Source: an uncultured Pirellulaceae bacterium
GTDB lineage: Bacteria > Planctomycetota > Planctomycetia > Pirellulales > Pirellulaceae
DNA length: 40,270 nucleotides
NCBI GenBank assembly: GCA_937928555.1
Contig: CALFWR010000015.1
Span: 1-40,270, forward strand
Direction: 5' to 3'
The position numbers and the translations under genes are program-made. The notes below the pieces were generated by a model, which did not search any database, was not told the DNA's origin, and saw nothing but the letters and a program-made list of their open reading frames with translations. Below are positions 15,871 through 23,140 of this stretch, one piece after another (the stretch's first letter is position 1; each line of letters starts with the position of its first letter).

Positions 15871-16249
15871 CCCGGATTATTCACAACGACGGGCGTTGAT
15901 TCTACATCTGGCCAACGGGAGTAACCGAAAAGCTAAATTTCAACCGGAATTGCGAATCATCCGGTAGATGAAAACCACGGTGATCGTTTCATCGCATCAG
16001 CCCGGATTATTCACGACGACGGGCGTTGACTCTACGTCTGGCCAACCGGTGCAAGGGAAAACCTGAATTTCAACAAGAAAATTGAGTCATCTGGTAGATG
16101 AAAACCACAGCGATCGTTTCTTCGCATCTGAGTTGCGGATCACTGTCGGAACTGATTCTGACGCCCACGCCTCGTGAATAATCCGGGATCAGAGACGCGG
16201 ATCACTGTCAGAACAGATTCTGACGCCCACGCCTGGTGAATAATTCGGG
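15871..16249 (+). mobile_element. 187-bp element, outer copy interrupted by another copy (TSD ACCAA)
   Basis: The outer copy consists of 15871-16000 and 16193-16249 and is split by the inner copy. Joining the halves after removing one ATCAG gives a normal 187-base element. It is flanked by the exact 5-bp repeat ACCAA at 15866-15870 and 16250-16254. Its left arm has TTCACAACGAC instead of TTCACGACGAC. It is in plus orientation. Confidence 0.93.
16001..16187 (+). mobile_element. 187-bp element, inner copy nested in another copy (TSD ATCAG)
   Basis: A complete 187-base copy with perfect 16-base ends (CCCGGATTATTCACGA and its complement). It is inserted into the coding-like part of the outer copy and creates the 5-bp repeat ATCAG at 15996-16000 and 16188-16192. 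It is oriented like the outer copy. The nesting proves that the 187-base unit itself moves and fixes its boundaries. Confidence 0.95.
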
Positions 16250-16283
16250 ACCAAAGCTGAAAGTCCCAACCATTCAACCCGCT

Positions 16284-16706
16284 TCATCGGTCCGGCTTGC
16301 AATGCTTTTTTGCTTTGCGCCATGTCAGCCAAAAGGGAACGAGATAGATAAAATCGGCGAAAAAGAAAACGATCAGCATCCAGCCCGGCAAATCGCCCCG
16401 CATGATGTAGCGAATCGCCAACAGCGGGCCAAGCAATTTGCTGAGCATCCCCAGCAGCAGAACGTTGCGGTTTTCAACCGGGTTCTTGCTGACAATCCAG
16501 TAGCCCAACCCAAACAGGGCGACCATCATTCCAACCAACTGGATCGGAAGGTTAAACGACGTCTTCTCGATCCCAATTGACCGAAAGCCCTCGTGGTAAA
16601 AGATCATCATGGCAATTCCCGCGAGCGTGTTATACACCGCTGCGATCTGCAAAACCAGAATTTGCCAACGTGGAAAGGACTCCGTTTTTTCCATGCGCAA
16701 AACCAC
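16284..16706 (-). CDS. Small four-TM membrane protein
   Basis: The protein has about 140 residues and four hydrophobic segments (roughly residues 17-36, 52-72, 82-98 and 106-128). The pattern LVLQIAAVYNTLAGIAMM, LVGMMVALFGLGYWIVSKNP and LLLGMLSKLLGPLLAIRYI resembles a widespread but uncharacterised family of small membrane proteins. Some genomes label these alkyl hydroperoxide reductase, a name nothing in the sequence supports. The first possible start is a GTG at 16706 overlapping the stop of the yceI gene (TAGTG). An ATG four codons later (16694) gives MEKTES and may be the true start. It forms an operon with yceI. Confidence 0.75.
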   Translation of the reverse strand: MVLRMEKTESFPRWQILVLQIAAVYNTLAGIAMMIFYHEGFRSIGIEKTSFNLPIQLVGMMVALFGLGYWIVSKNPVENRNVLLLGMLSKLLGPLLAIRYIMRGDLPGWMLIVFFFADFIYLVPFWLTWRKAKKHCKPDR

Positions 16707-17542
16707 TAGCCTTCGTCAGATTTGATCGCGGGCAGTTCGAGTTCCCGGGAACCCGATCCCGGTTCAGTCTTTGGCTCGCGGAACAGATCGCTGATCGCAG
16801 GTCGTTTCTCCTGTTCACCTTCTTTTTCTGCCGCCGGACCGCTCAGGTCTTCTTCCTGCTCTTTGAGCTGAAAGCAAAACGTTATTGCGATACTGTTCCC
16901 GATCGCTTTGGGCATCGCCCCCACGTCAAAATCACTGCGTTTGACAACGAACTTGCCCAGAAAGCCACAGCGAGCGTCGCCCTTGGGCCCCTTGCCTACC
17001 GACAGCAAATCAAGAGGAATTTCGATCTCTTTGGTCACACCGTGCATACTCAGGTCGCCGGTGATCAGAAACAGCATTTTCTTTTGCCCGCCGACGACTT
17101 CCCGTTTCAAATCCACGCGTGTTGACTCAAACTCGATCAGCGGAAAACGGGCAACGTCGAAAAAGTCTTCACTACGCAGGTGTTTGTCGCGTGTCTTTTC
17201 GTTGGTATCGATCGAATCGGCGGTGATCGAAAACTGAAAACTGGCCTTCTCTGGCGCCGCCATGTCCAACTTCACCTGGCCAGAGCAATCGTTGAATCGG
17301 CCATACACAAAGCTCAATCCATAATGGCTGACCGCAAAAACGACAGACGAGTGAGCGTTATCCAGTTCCCACTCACTGGGCATCCGAGGCGCGGCAGTGG
17401 GGACAGGGGCGGCAGTGGGGACAGGGGCGGCAGTGGGAACAGGGGCGGCAGTGGGAACAGGGGCGGCGTCCTGAGCAGCAAGTGCTGTTGTCAACAGTGC
17501 CAGCACAACAATCGAAAGGGTCAGAGGGCGTAAGCGATTCAT
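16706..17542 (-). CDS. YceI family lipid-binding-like periplasmic protein
   Basis: YceI proteins are exported lipocalin-like barrels that bind isoprenoid or other lipid molecules. The product (278 residues) has a signal peptide (RLRPLTLSIVVLALLTTALAAQ), then a spacer made of four APVPTA repeats, then the YceI domain from WELDNAHSSVVFAVSHYG through KHLRSEDFFDVARFPLIEFES to GNSIAITFCFQL. After the domain comes an unusual charged tail of about 50 residues. The frame extends upstream to 17626, but the ATG at 17542 starts directly before the signal peptide. The four-TM gene follows with overlapping stop and start, so a membrane partner is plausible. The spacer is encoded by an 18-base tandem repeat and could vary in length. 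Confidence 0.88.
   Translation of the reverse strand: MNRLRPLTLSIVVLALLTTALAAQDAAPVPTAAPVPTAAPVPTAAPVPTAAPRMPSEWELDNAHSSVVFAVSHYGLSFVYGRFNDCSGQVKLDMAAPEKASFQFSITADSIDTNEKTRDKHLRSEDFFDVARFPLIEFESTRVDLKREVVGGQKKMLFLITGDLSMHGVTKEIEIPLDLLSVGKGPKGDARCGFLGKFVVKRSDFDVGAMPKAIGNSIAITFCFQLKEQEEDLSGPAAEKEGEQEKRPAISDLFREPKTEPGSGSRELELPAIKSDEG
17391..17466. repeat. 18-bp tandem repeat in yceI, about 4 copies
   Basis: The unit is close to GGCAGTGGGGACAGGGGC, repeated about four times with G/A variation (GGGGACA versus GGGAACA). On the minus strand each unit encodes APVPTA, so the repeat forms a proline-rich spacer between the signal peptide and the YceI domain. As the unit is six codons, gain or loss of copies would not break the frame. 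Confidence 0.88.
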
Positions 17543-17607
17543 ACAACAATCCGAAGGAACTCTTGAAGCCGCTGATGATACCAAGTTTTCACCAGCTCCG
17601 TTTTTTA

Positions 17608-17640
17608 TCCGCAGATTATTCATCAAGCGTGCGCATCAAA
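17608..17640 (-). repeat. Degenerate solo end related to the 187-bp element
   Basis: GATTATTCATCAAGCGTGCG and the next ten bases agree with the right-type arm of the 187-base element at about 23 of 30 positions. The similarity stops there and no second arm is nearby. It is probably an old relic. It lies in the divergent promoter region between yceI and the S9 peptidase gene, where I see nothing else. Confidence 0.4.
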
Positions 17641-17892
17641 GTCGGCTCTTGCGGATATCAACGGTTTGCCCGGGCCGTGAGTTTGGCGTTTCACCAACAG
17701 GACCAATCAAAGCCATCGCAACAAAGCCACTGCAAACCGGGTTTGGCGGCGGTGAAACACGAATCAACGCATTCACGCGCGCCGCGTGGCGAATCACTCG
17801 GTTCCTTTGATTGATCGCGCTGACGCCCCATGCTCCCGCAGGCTGGCTTGTGAAACTATAGTAAAGGCACAAAATCCCCAGCAGGAGACCCC

Positions 17893-20019
17893 ATGCATAC
17901 TCAGATTCACAAGACGCTATCGGCACTCTTAATTTTCCTTGCCATCGCAATTGCGGCACACCCGGCCGACGCCCAGGAAAAAGCAACCCCAAAACCCACC
18001 CGCTTGTCTCCAGAGTTACTTTGGAAGCTGGGAAGACTGGGCGAAACAGCCGTCTCACCCGACGGCAGCCAACTGGTCTACACCGTCCGGCGATACGAGC
18101 TTGCCGAAGATAAAGGCAATTCCACGCTCCATCTGCTTAACCTTGCCGACGGAACCAAAAAGACTCTGCTGGAAAAGTGGTCTTCCATCGGCAGCCCCCA
18201 ATGGGTCGGCCAGGGAGACGCTGCAAAACTTTTCATCGAAGGAACCCCTGCCAGCGACGAGTCCGACGACGAAGAAGCAGAGTCGCCTTCCAACCAGGCG
18301 TGGACCGTCGACCCAACCTCCGGCAAAACGACCCAGGTGACCGACATCGAAGACGGAATCGCCAATCTCAAGGTCAGCCCAACGGGAAACAAAATCGCGT
18401 TTACGCTGGACATCAAAATGGACCAGACGGTCAACGAACTGTTTGAGGATCTTCCCAAAGCCAACGCCCGCGTTATCGATGGCCTGATGTATCGACACTG
18501 GAACGCATGGCATGACTTCAAGTACTCGCACCTTCACGTCGCGACGCTGGAAAACGGCAAAGCCAGTGCAGCGACCGATCTGATGGAAGGCATCAAAGCC
18601 GACTGCCCGGTTCCACCTTTTGGCGGAAGCGAACAGTTCACATGGTCGCCTGACGGAACCGAAATCGCGTACACACTCAAAATCGATCCAAAGTGGGCGC
18701 AGTCAACGGATTCCAATATCTATGTGGTCGACGTCGAATCTGGCGTTTCGCAAAACCTGACCGCCGGCATGAAAGGCTACGACCGCGACCCGGCCTATTC
18801 GCCCAACGGAAAGCTGCTTGCGTTTCAGTCGATGGAGCGAGCAGGATTTGAAGCGGACCGCAATCGGATCATGGTCATCAACCGCGAGAGCGGAACCCTC
18901 AACGATCTGACAAAGGGCCTGGATCAAAACGCTAACGGAATTCACTGGACGCCCGACTCAAAGAAAGTCATCTTTGCGTCAGAATTTCGCGGAACCAATC
19001 CACTGTTCGAAGTCGGCGTTGACTCACCGGGCACCATTCGGCGGCTCACCAAAGGCGACTATAACTGGCACCTTGTGGATGTGCTTCCCGACGGCAAGAC
19101 CGCCGTCGCCACGCGGATGAACATGCTTCGTCCGAACGAACTTTACACGCTCAACACCGAAGACGGTTCCAGCAGCGTCATCTCCCACATCAACGACGAC
19201 CTTTACACGGACCTGGAACTTCCCACGATCAAATCGCGAATGGTCGAAGCAACTGACGGCCAGGAGATTCAGTGCTGGGTCATTTACCCACCCGGATTCG
19301 ACGAAGCCGACAAAGACAAAAAGTGGCCCCTGTTGACTTACTGTCAGGGCGGCCCCCAAGGCCAGATCGGTCAGTGGTTTTCTTATCGCTGGAACTTTCA
19401 CCTGATGGCCGCCCAGGGTTACGTCGTGGTTGCCCCCAACCGCCGTGGGCTTCCCGGATTCGGGCGCGCGTGGAACGACCAGATCAGCGGCGACTGGGGA
19501 GGCCAGGCGATGAAGGACATTCTTGCCGCGACCGATTCAATGCTTGCCGAACCTTACATCGACCGCGATCGCGCGGGTGCTGTTGGTGCAAGCTTCGGTG
19601 GCTACACGGTTTACTGGCTGATGGGAAATCACGCCGAGCGTTTCAAAACCATGATCGCACACTGCGGCGTCTTCAACCTAGAATCGATGTACGGTTCCAC
19701 CGAAGAGCTATTTTTCGTCGATTGGGATCTGGGCGGACCCTACTGGAAAAACGAGCAAGCCCAGACCAGGTACAACAACTTTTCTCCACACCGTTTCGTG
19801 AAAAATTGGTCAACACCTCTGCTGGTCATTCATGGCCAGAAAGATTTTCGCGTCCCGGTAACTCAGGGCATGGAAGCCTTCACCGCGGCGCAGACCAACG
19901 ACGTTCCATCGCGGTTTTTGTACTTTCCCGAAGAAGGCCACTGGGTTCAAAAGCCGCAGAACGGCGTCGTGTGGCACCGCGTGTTCTTCGACTGGCTGGA
20001 TCGCTCACTCAAGAAGTAA
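17893..20019 (+). CDS. S9 family prolyl oligopeptidase-type serine peptidase, exported
   Basis: The 708-residue protein has a signal peptide (HTQIHKTLSALLIFLAIAIAAHPADAQ) and a WD40/TolB-like beta-propeller over about residues 40-440. The C-terminal alpha/beta-hydrolase domain carries the triad: Ser567 in GASFGGYT, Asp651 in HGQKDFRVP and His683 in EEGHWV. This is the layout of dipeptidyl-aminopeptidase/acylaminoacyl-peptidase relatives, which trim short peptides. The ATG at 17893 has AGGAG seven bases upstream. Residues about 118-130 form an acidic insert (DESDDEEAES) in the propeller. The gene stands alone and is closed by a strong hairpin at 20087. Confidence 0.93.
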   Translation: MHTQIHKTLSALLIFLAIAIAAHPADAQEKATPKPTRLSPELLWKLGRLGETAVSPDGSQLVYTVRRYELAEDKGNSTLHLLNLADGTKKTLLEKWSSIGSPQWVGQGDAAKLFIEGTPASDESDDEEAESPSNQAWTVDPTSGKTTQVTDIEDGIANLKVSPTGNKIAFTLDIKMDQTVNELFEDLPKANARVIDGLMYRHWNAWHDFKYSHLHVATLENGKASAATDLMEGIKADCPVPPFGGSEQFTWSPDGTEIAYTLKIDPKWAQSTDSNIYVVDVESGVSQNLTAGMKGYDRDPAYSPNGKLLAFQSMERAGFEADRNRIMVINRESGTLNDLTKGLDQNANGIHWTPDSKKVIFASEFRGTNPLFEVGVDSPGTIRRLTKGDYNWHLVDVLPDGKTAVATRMNMLRPNELYTLNTEDGSSSVISHINDDLYTDLELPTIKSRMVEATDGQEIQCWVIYPPGFDEADKDKKWPLLTYCQGGPQGQIGQWFSYRWNFHLMAAQGYVVVAPNRRGLPGFGRAWNDQISGDWGGQAMKDILAATDSMLAEPYIDRDRAGAVGASFGGYTVYWLMGNHAERFKTMIAHCGVFNLESMYGSTEELFFVDWDLGGPYWKNEQAQTRYNNFSPHRFVKNWSTPLLVIHGQKDFRVPVTQGMEAFTAAQTNDVPSRFLYFPEEGHWVQKPQNGVVWHRVFFDWLDRSLKK

Positions 20020-20086
20020 CAAACCGGAAAACCGAATCGATGTACGATCGATCAAATTCCTGGCGATGACCTCCATGGCACAATAA

Positions 20087-20123
20087 AAGCCGCGTTCGAA
20101 ATCCGAACGCGGCTTACTTTTTT
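20087..20123. terminator. Bidirectional intrinsic terminator
   Basis: A perfect 12-bp stem, AAGCCGCGTTCG and CGAACGCGGCTT, with a 5-base loop is followed by ACTTTTTT. It sits between the convergent S9 peptidase and DUF937 genes. On the minus strand the stem is followed by TTATTG, so it may serve both directions, though better for the plus strand. Confidence 0.9.
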
Positions 20124-20148
20124 CAATTCAGGCAGTTGCCGGCAACCG

Positions 20149-21321
20149 TTACTTGAACGGTGAAAGCGCTTCAATCAGCTTGTCGATGACAGGTTTGAGA
20201 ATGCCCATGATGCCGTCTGACTTTCCCGACAGAAGGCCAGGAGCCGAATCGACGAACTTGCCAATCAGCGATGAGCTTGCCGTTTTCGCGGCACCATCAA
20301 GCTCACCCAACCCAAGGCCACCGATCTGGCCAGTGAAGTCCGTGATCTTGCCAGCCAAATCCGTTGCACCGGCTTCATCGGAAACATCTTTGAGTCCGCC
20401 GGAAATCATTGAGAAACCGTCGGTCAAGGTTTTTCCTTTTTCACCAAGTGCATCCAGGCCGGGAATCGATGCAGAAAAATCAGGCACCGCTGGCATTTCG
20501 AGGCCCCCTTTGTCGCCGTCGGCCGGTTTGTCGCCGCCGCCGGTGAACATGGGGATCAGGAACCACGCCAGAGCACCAAGGAGAATCAGTGGCAGCAGCA
20601 GCTTGAGCAAGTTTCCAACGCCGCTGGCTGCTTCACCTGCTGCATCGCCAACCTGATCTGCCGCGCGAGTGGCAGCACCACCAACTTTGCCCGCTGCATC
20701 GCCAAGCGAACCGGCCGCTCCGCCGACGGCGCTTCCAACTCCGCTCATCGCGTCACCGACTTTGCCAGAAGCATCGCCAAGGAAGTTGGCAAAACCAAGA
20801 TTCCCTGCAAGACCCGACGGAAGGGCACCAGCGATGTTTGACTTTTGCGAACCCAGAAAGCTACCAAGGCCAACCGCATCAAGGGCTTTGTCCTTGATAT
20901 GTTTTCCGATGACGCCCATCACAATCGGAGCCGCCATCGCGAGTAGCTTGCCAACGATGCCACCGTCGACCCCAAGGGCTTTGGCAATCGTTCCGATCAT
21001 CCCGACACGCTGCTCACCGCCGCCAAGGACCATGTCGAGAACCCCGGCTCCCTGCTGCTGGTACGCTTCGGTTGCGTCACCACCACCGAACAGGTCGCCA
21101 AGCTTGTCCAGCATTCCCGCGTCCTGATTTTGAGCTGCGCCGAAAATATCCTGTGCGCCCTGCGGCGTCGAAGATTTCTTCAAAAGCCCACCCAAAATTG
21201 AGCCCGCTGCTGACTCAAAAAGAACCGAAGTCTTGTCCCCGGTTCCAAGAAGGCCGCCTAGCTGTCCCATCACCTGGTCGGAAACGGCTCCTTTGACCAT
21301 GTCCATAATGTTGATTGACAT
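20149..21321 (-). CDS. DUF937-type Ala/Gly-rich single-TM protein
   Basis: The protein has 390 residues. Its N-terminal half resembles DUF937 (YidB-like) proteins: MDMVKGAVSDQVMGQLGGLLG, GSILGGLLKKSSTPQGAQDIF and LLAMAAPIVMGVIGK. A Gly/Ala-rich stretch follows with a repeating DAAGKVGGAA/AGSLGDAAG pattern (about 195-240). Then comes one strong membrane segment (KLLLPLILLGALAWFLIPMF, about 242-262) and an acidic C-terminal region. The open frame reaches 21396, but the ATG at 21321 has GAGGGG close in front. The function of DUF937 proteins is not established. The gene stands alone on the minus strand between a terminator and about 170 bases in which I see no other feature. Confidence 0.8.
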   Translation of the reverse strand: MSINIMDMVKGAVSDQVMGQLGGLLGTGDKTSVLFESAAGSILGGLLKKSSTPQGAQDIFGAAQNQDAGMLDKLGDLFGGGDATEAYQQQGAGVLDMVLGGGEQRVGMIGTIAKALGVDGGIVGKLLAMAAPIVMGVIGKHIKDKALDAVGLGSFLGSQKSNIAGALPSGLAGNLGFANFLGDASGKVGDAMSGVGSAVGGAAGSLGDAAGKVGGAATRAADQVGDAAGEAASGVGNLLKLLLPLILLGALAWFLIPMFTGGGDKPADGDKGGLEMPAVPDFSASIPGLDALGEKGKTLTDGFSMISGGLKDVSDEAGATDLAGKITDFTGQIGGLGLGELDGAAKTASSSLIGKFVDSAPGLLSGKSDGIMGILKPVIDKLIEALSPFK

Positions 21322-21492
21322 TTTCCCCTCAGTATTTCTGAAATTCGTTTTTGTTCGATCCCATACAATTCTCTCACCAAAAGTATAGCGATCCACCCCG
21401 CCCGTTGGAGTGGTAAGAACAACAAGTCGCGAATTCGTGGATTTCCGAGAGAAGATTTTGCGAAAAGAATCGGGTTCGAGAAATCAGGAAAG

Positions 21493-22317
21493 TTAACTTG
21501 AAACCTGCTCGGACACTTTGTTCAGATAGTTGATGGACCGGGTTGCGATCGATTGAGCCCCATCTTCAAAGTCGAAAACTTCGACGCTCACCCAGCCTTG
21601 GTAGCTTCCTGCGATCAACTCTCTGATAATCGGCACAAAATCGACGTCACCCATTCCAGGGCCCTTTCGATTGGGATCATTAGCATGGAAATGCGCGAAC
21701 TTCCCGGAAAAATCACGGATGATCTGCGAAATCGGGGCTTCCTCTGTGGACATCGCTTTGACGTCCAGATGCAGACAAATATTTTCCGATCCAATTCGCT
21801 CGCATAGCTGCTGTGCTTGATCGGCCGTGTTGAGGAAATTGGTTTCTTCCGGGCCCAAGGGTTCCATCGCCAGGCGGACGCCGGTCCTTTCCAAAGCCGG
21901 AACAACCCGGCTCAAGCATTCTGCCGCAAGCTCCATGCCCGCATCCAAATCCTGCCCTGGGCTCAAATTTCTTTGCTGCGGCGAGCCAAAGACCATGACC
22001 CTGGCACCCAAATCACCGCACAGGTCGACCAAGTCGACGAGGTAGTCGGCGGTCCGCTGCCGAACGCTCGCGTCGCCGCTGGTCAGCCCAAGGCCTTCTG
22101 TTTTTGCCAACAGCCAGTGAAGCCCAACGATTTCGATTCCGCTGTCTTCCGCCAATTGCCGCATCGCCCGCCGCTGCACGCTTGAGAATTTGCGAGGATG
22201 CGACGCCAACGTAAACGGAGCCAACTCGATCCCGGCATAACCCGTTTTCGCCACCAACTCGAAAGTCGCCCGGTGCGTCAGGCCTTCGAACAACTCATTG
22301 CAAATCGCGAACTTCAT
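21493..22317 (-). CDS. Sugar phosphate isomerase/epimerase (xylose isomerase-like TIM barrel)
   Basis: This 274-residue protein belongs to the AP-endonuclease-2/xylose-isomerase-like TIM barrel family. Evidence: MKFAICNELFEGLTHRATFELVAKTGYAGIELAPFT at the start, GLHWLLAKTEGLGLTS, the acid-rich LAMEPLGPEETNFLNTADQA, LHLDVKAMS, FAHFHANDPN and VSVEVFDFEDGA. The E, D, H and E residues in these strands are those that bind the divalent metal. The family covers isomerases, epimerases and dehydratases on sugars and inositols, so the substrate is open. I chose the ATG at 22317, because AAGGCG precedes it and the open frame in front has only a TTG. It is the last gene of a three-gene operon and starts 14 bases after the ferredoxin reductase stop. 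Confidence 0.88.
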   Translation of the reverse strand: MKFAICNELFEGLTHRATFELVAKTGYAGIELAPFTLASHPRKFSSVQRRAMRQLAEDSGIEIVGLHWLLAKTEGLGLTSGDASVRQRTADYLVDLVDLCGDLGARVMVFGSPQQRNLSPGQDLDAGMELAAECLSRVVPALERTGVRLAMEPLGPEETNFLNTADQAQQLCERIGSENICLHLDVKAMSTEEAPISQIIRDFSGKFAHFHANDPNRKGPGMGDVDFVPIIRELIAGSYQGWVSVEVFDFEDGAQSIATRSINYLNKVSEQVSS

Positions 22318-22331
22318 TCGCCTTGCCCTGG

Positions 22332-23105
22332 CTACCAATAGCGTTCCAGCACGATCTGCCCGGGCTTCTTGCTGCGATGCCGCATCATGTCTCGCTTACC
22401 AAGGACTTCTTCCATCGAATCGAGCATCGCCGGATTGCCACAAAGCAACACCACTGAACTTGCGGCAGTGATTTCACATCCGGCCGCGGCCTCGATTTCG
22501 CCAGATTCAACCAAACTAGGAATCCGCCCCTTGAGTGTGCCGTCTTTTTCTTCGCGGGTAAGCGCCTGGACCAGTTTGAAACGGCCGGCACGTTGCTGCT
22601 CGATCGCCAGCAGTTCATCCGTATAAGCCAGGTCATTCGCGTGGCGAACTCCGTGGACCACGATCACATTCTCGAACCGGTTCCAAATCTCCGGATCCCG
22701 CGCCATCGCTACATAGGGTGCCAACCCGGTTCCGGTAGCAATCAGCCAGATATCCTTCGCATCCGGCGTCTTGCCAAGGGTAAACCGACCGGCGGCTTTC
22801 TGGGAAACCTCAACTTCATCGCCGGGCTCAAGGCGCCACAGGTGCGGCGTCAATTCGCCATCGTCAACGCGAACGATGAAAAATTCGATCCGGTCTCCGT
22901 GCGGTGATGCCACCGAGTAAGGCCGATTCACTCGGGCCGAATCAATTTGGTCGTCGTCATCGGGCTTGCCGCCAGGAAATGCTGCAAGGTGCAAAAACTG
23001 ACCCGGCTCGAAAGGCTCAACCGCCGATCCGTCAATCGTTATCGTGAAAAGTCCGTCGGTCCAGACTTTTCTTTCAATCACTTTGGAAGTACACCACTTG
23101 GGCAT
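22332..23105 (-). CDS. fpr: Ferredoxin--NADP+ reductase
   Basis: The product (257 residues) is an FAD-containing Fpr-type reductase that exchanges electrons between NADPH and ferredoxin or flavodoxin. The FAD motif RPYSVAS, the NADPH-binding GTGLAPY, VVHGVRH and LLCGNPAMLD, and the C-terminal aromatic end LERYW are all in place. The length is that of bacterial Fpr. The frame is open 51 bases further upstream, but the ATG at 23105 starts at the family position. The gene lies between the SEC-C/TPR gene (35 bases upstream) and the sugar isomerase gene (14 bases downstream). No ferredoxin gene is seen nearby. Confidence 0.93.
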   Translation of the reverse strand: MPKWCTSKVIERKVWTDGLFTITIDGSAVEPFEPGQFLHLAAFPGGKPDDDDQIDSARVNRPYSVASPHGDRIEFFIVRVDDGELTPHLWRLEPGDEVEVSQKAAGRFTLGKTPDAKDIWLIATGTGLAPYVAMARDPEIWNRFENVIVVHGVRHANDLAYTDELLAIEQQRAGRFKLVQALTREEKDGTLKGRIPSLVESGEIEAAAGCEITAASSVVLLCGNPAMLDSMEEVLGKRDMMRHRSKKPGQIVLERYW

Positions 23106-23140
23106 GGTCAGCTCACTGGAGAAAGAAAACAGGCAGGCGA

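Noticed and set aside
20153..21127. Long Pro/Ala/Ser-rich frames opposite the DUF937 gene
   Set aside because: They are antisense shadows of a Gly/Ala-rich coding region, whose complement is rich in Pro, Ala and Ser codons.
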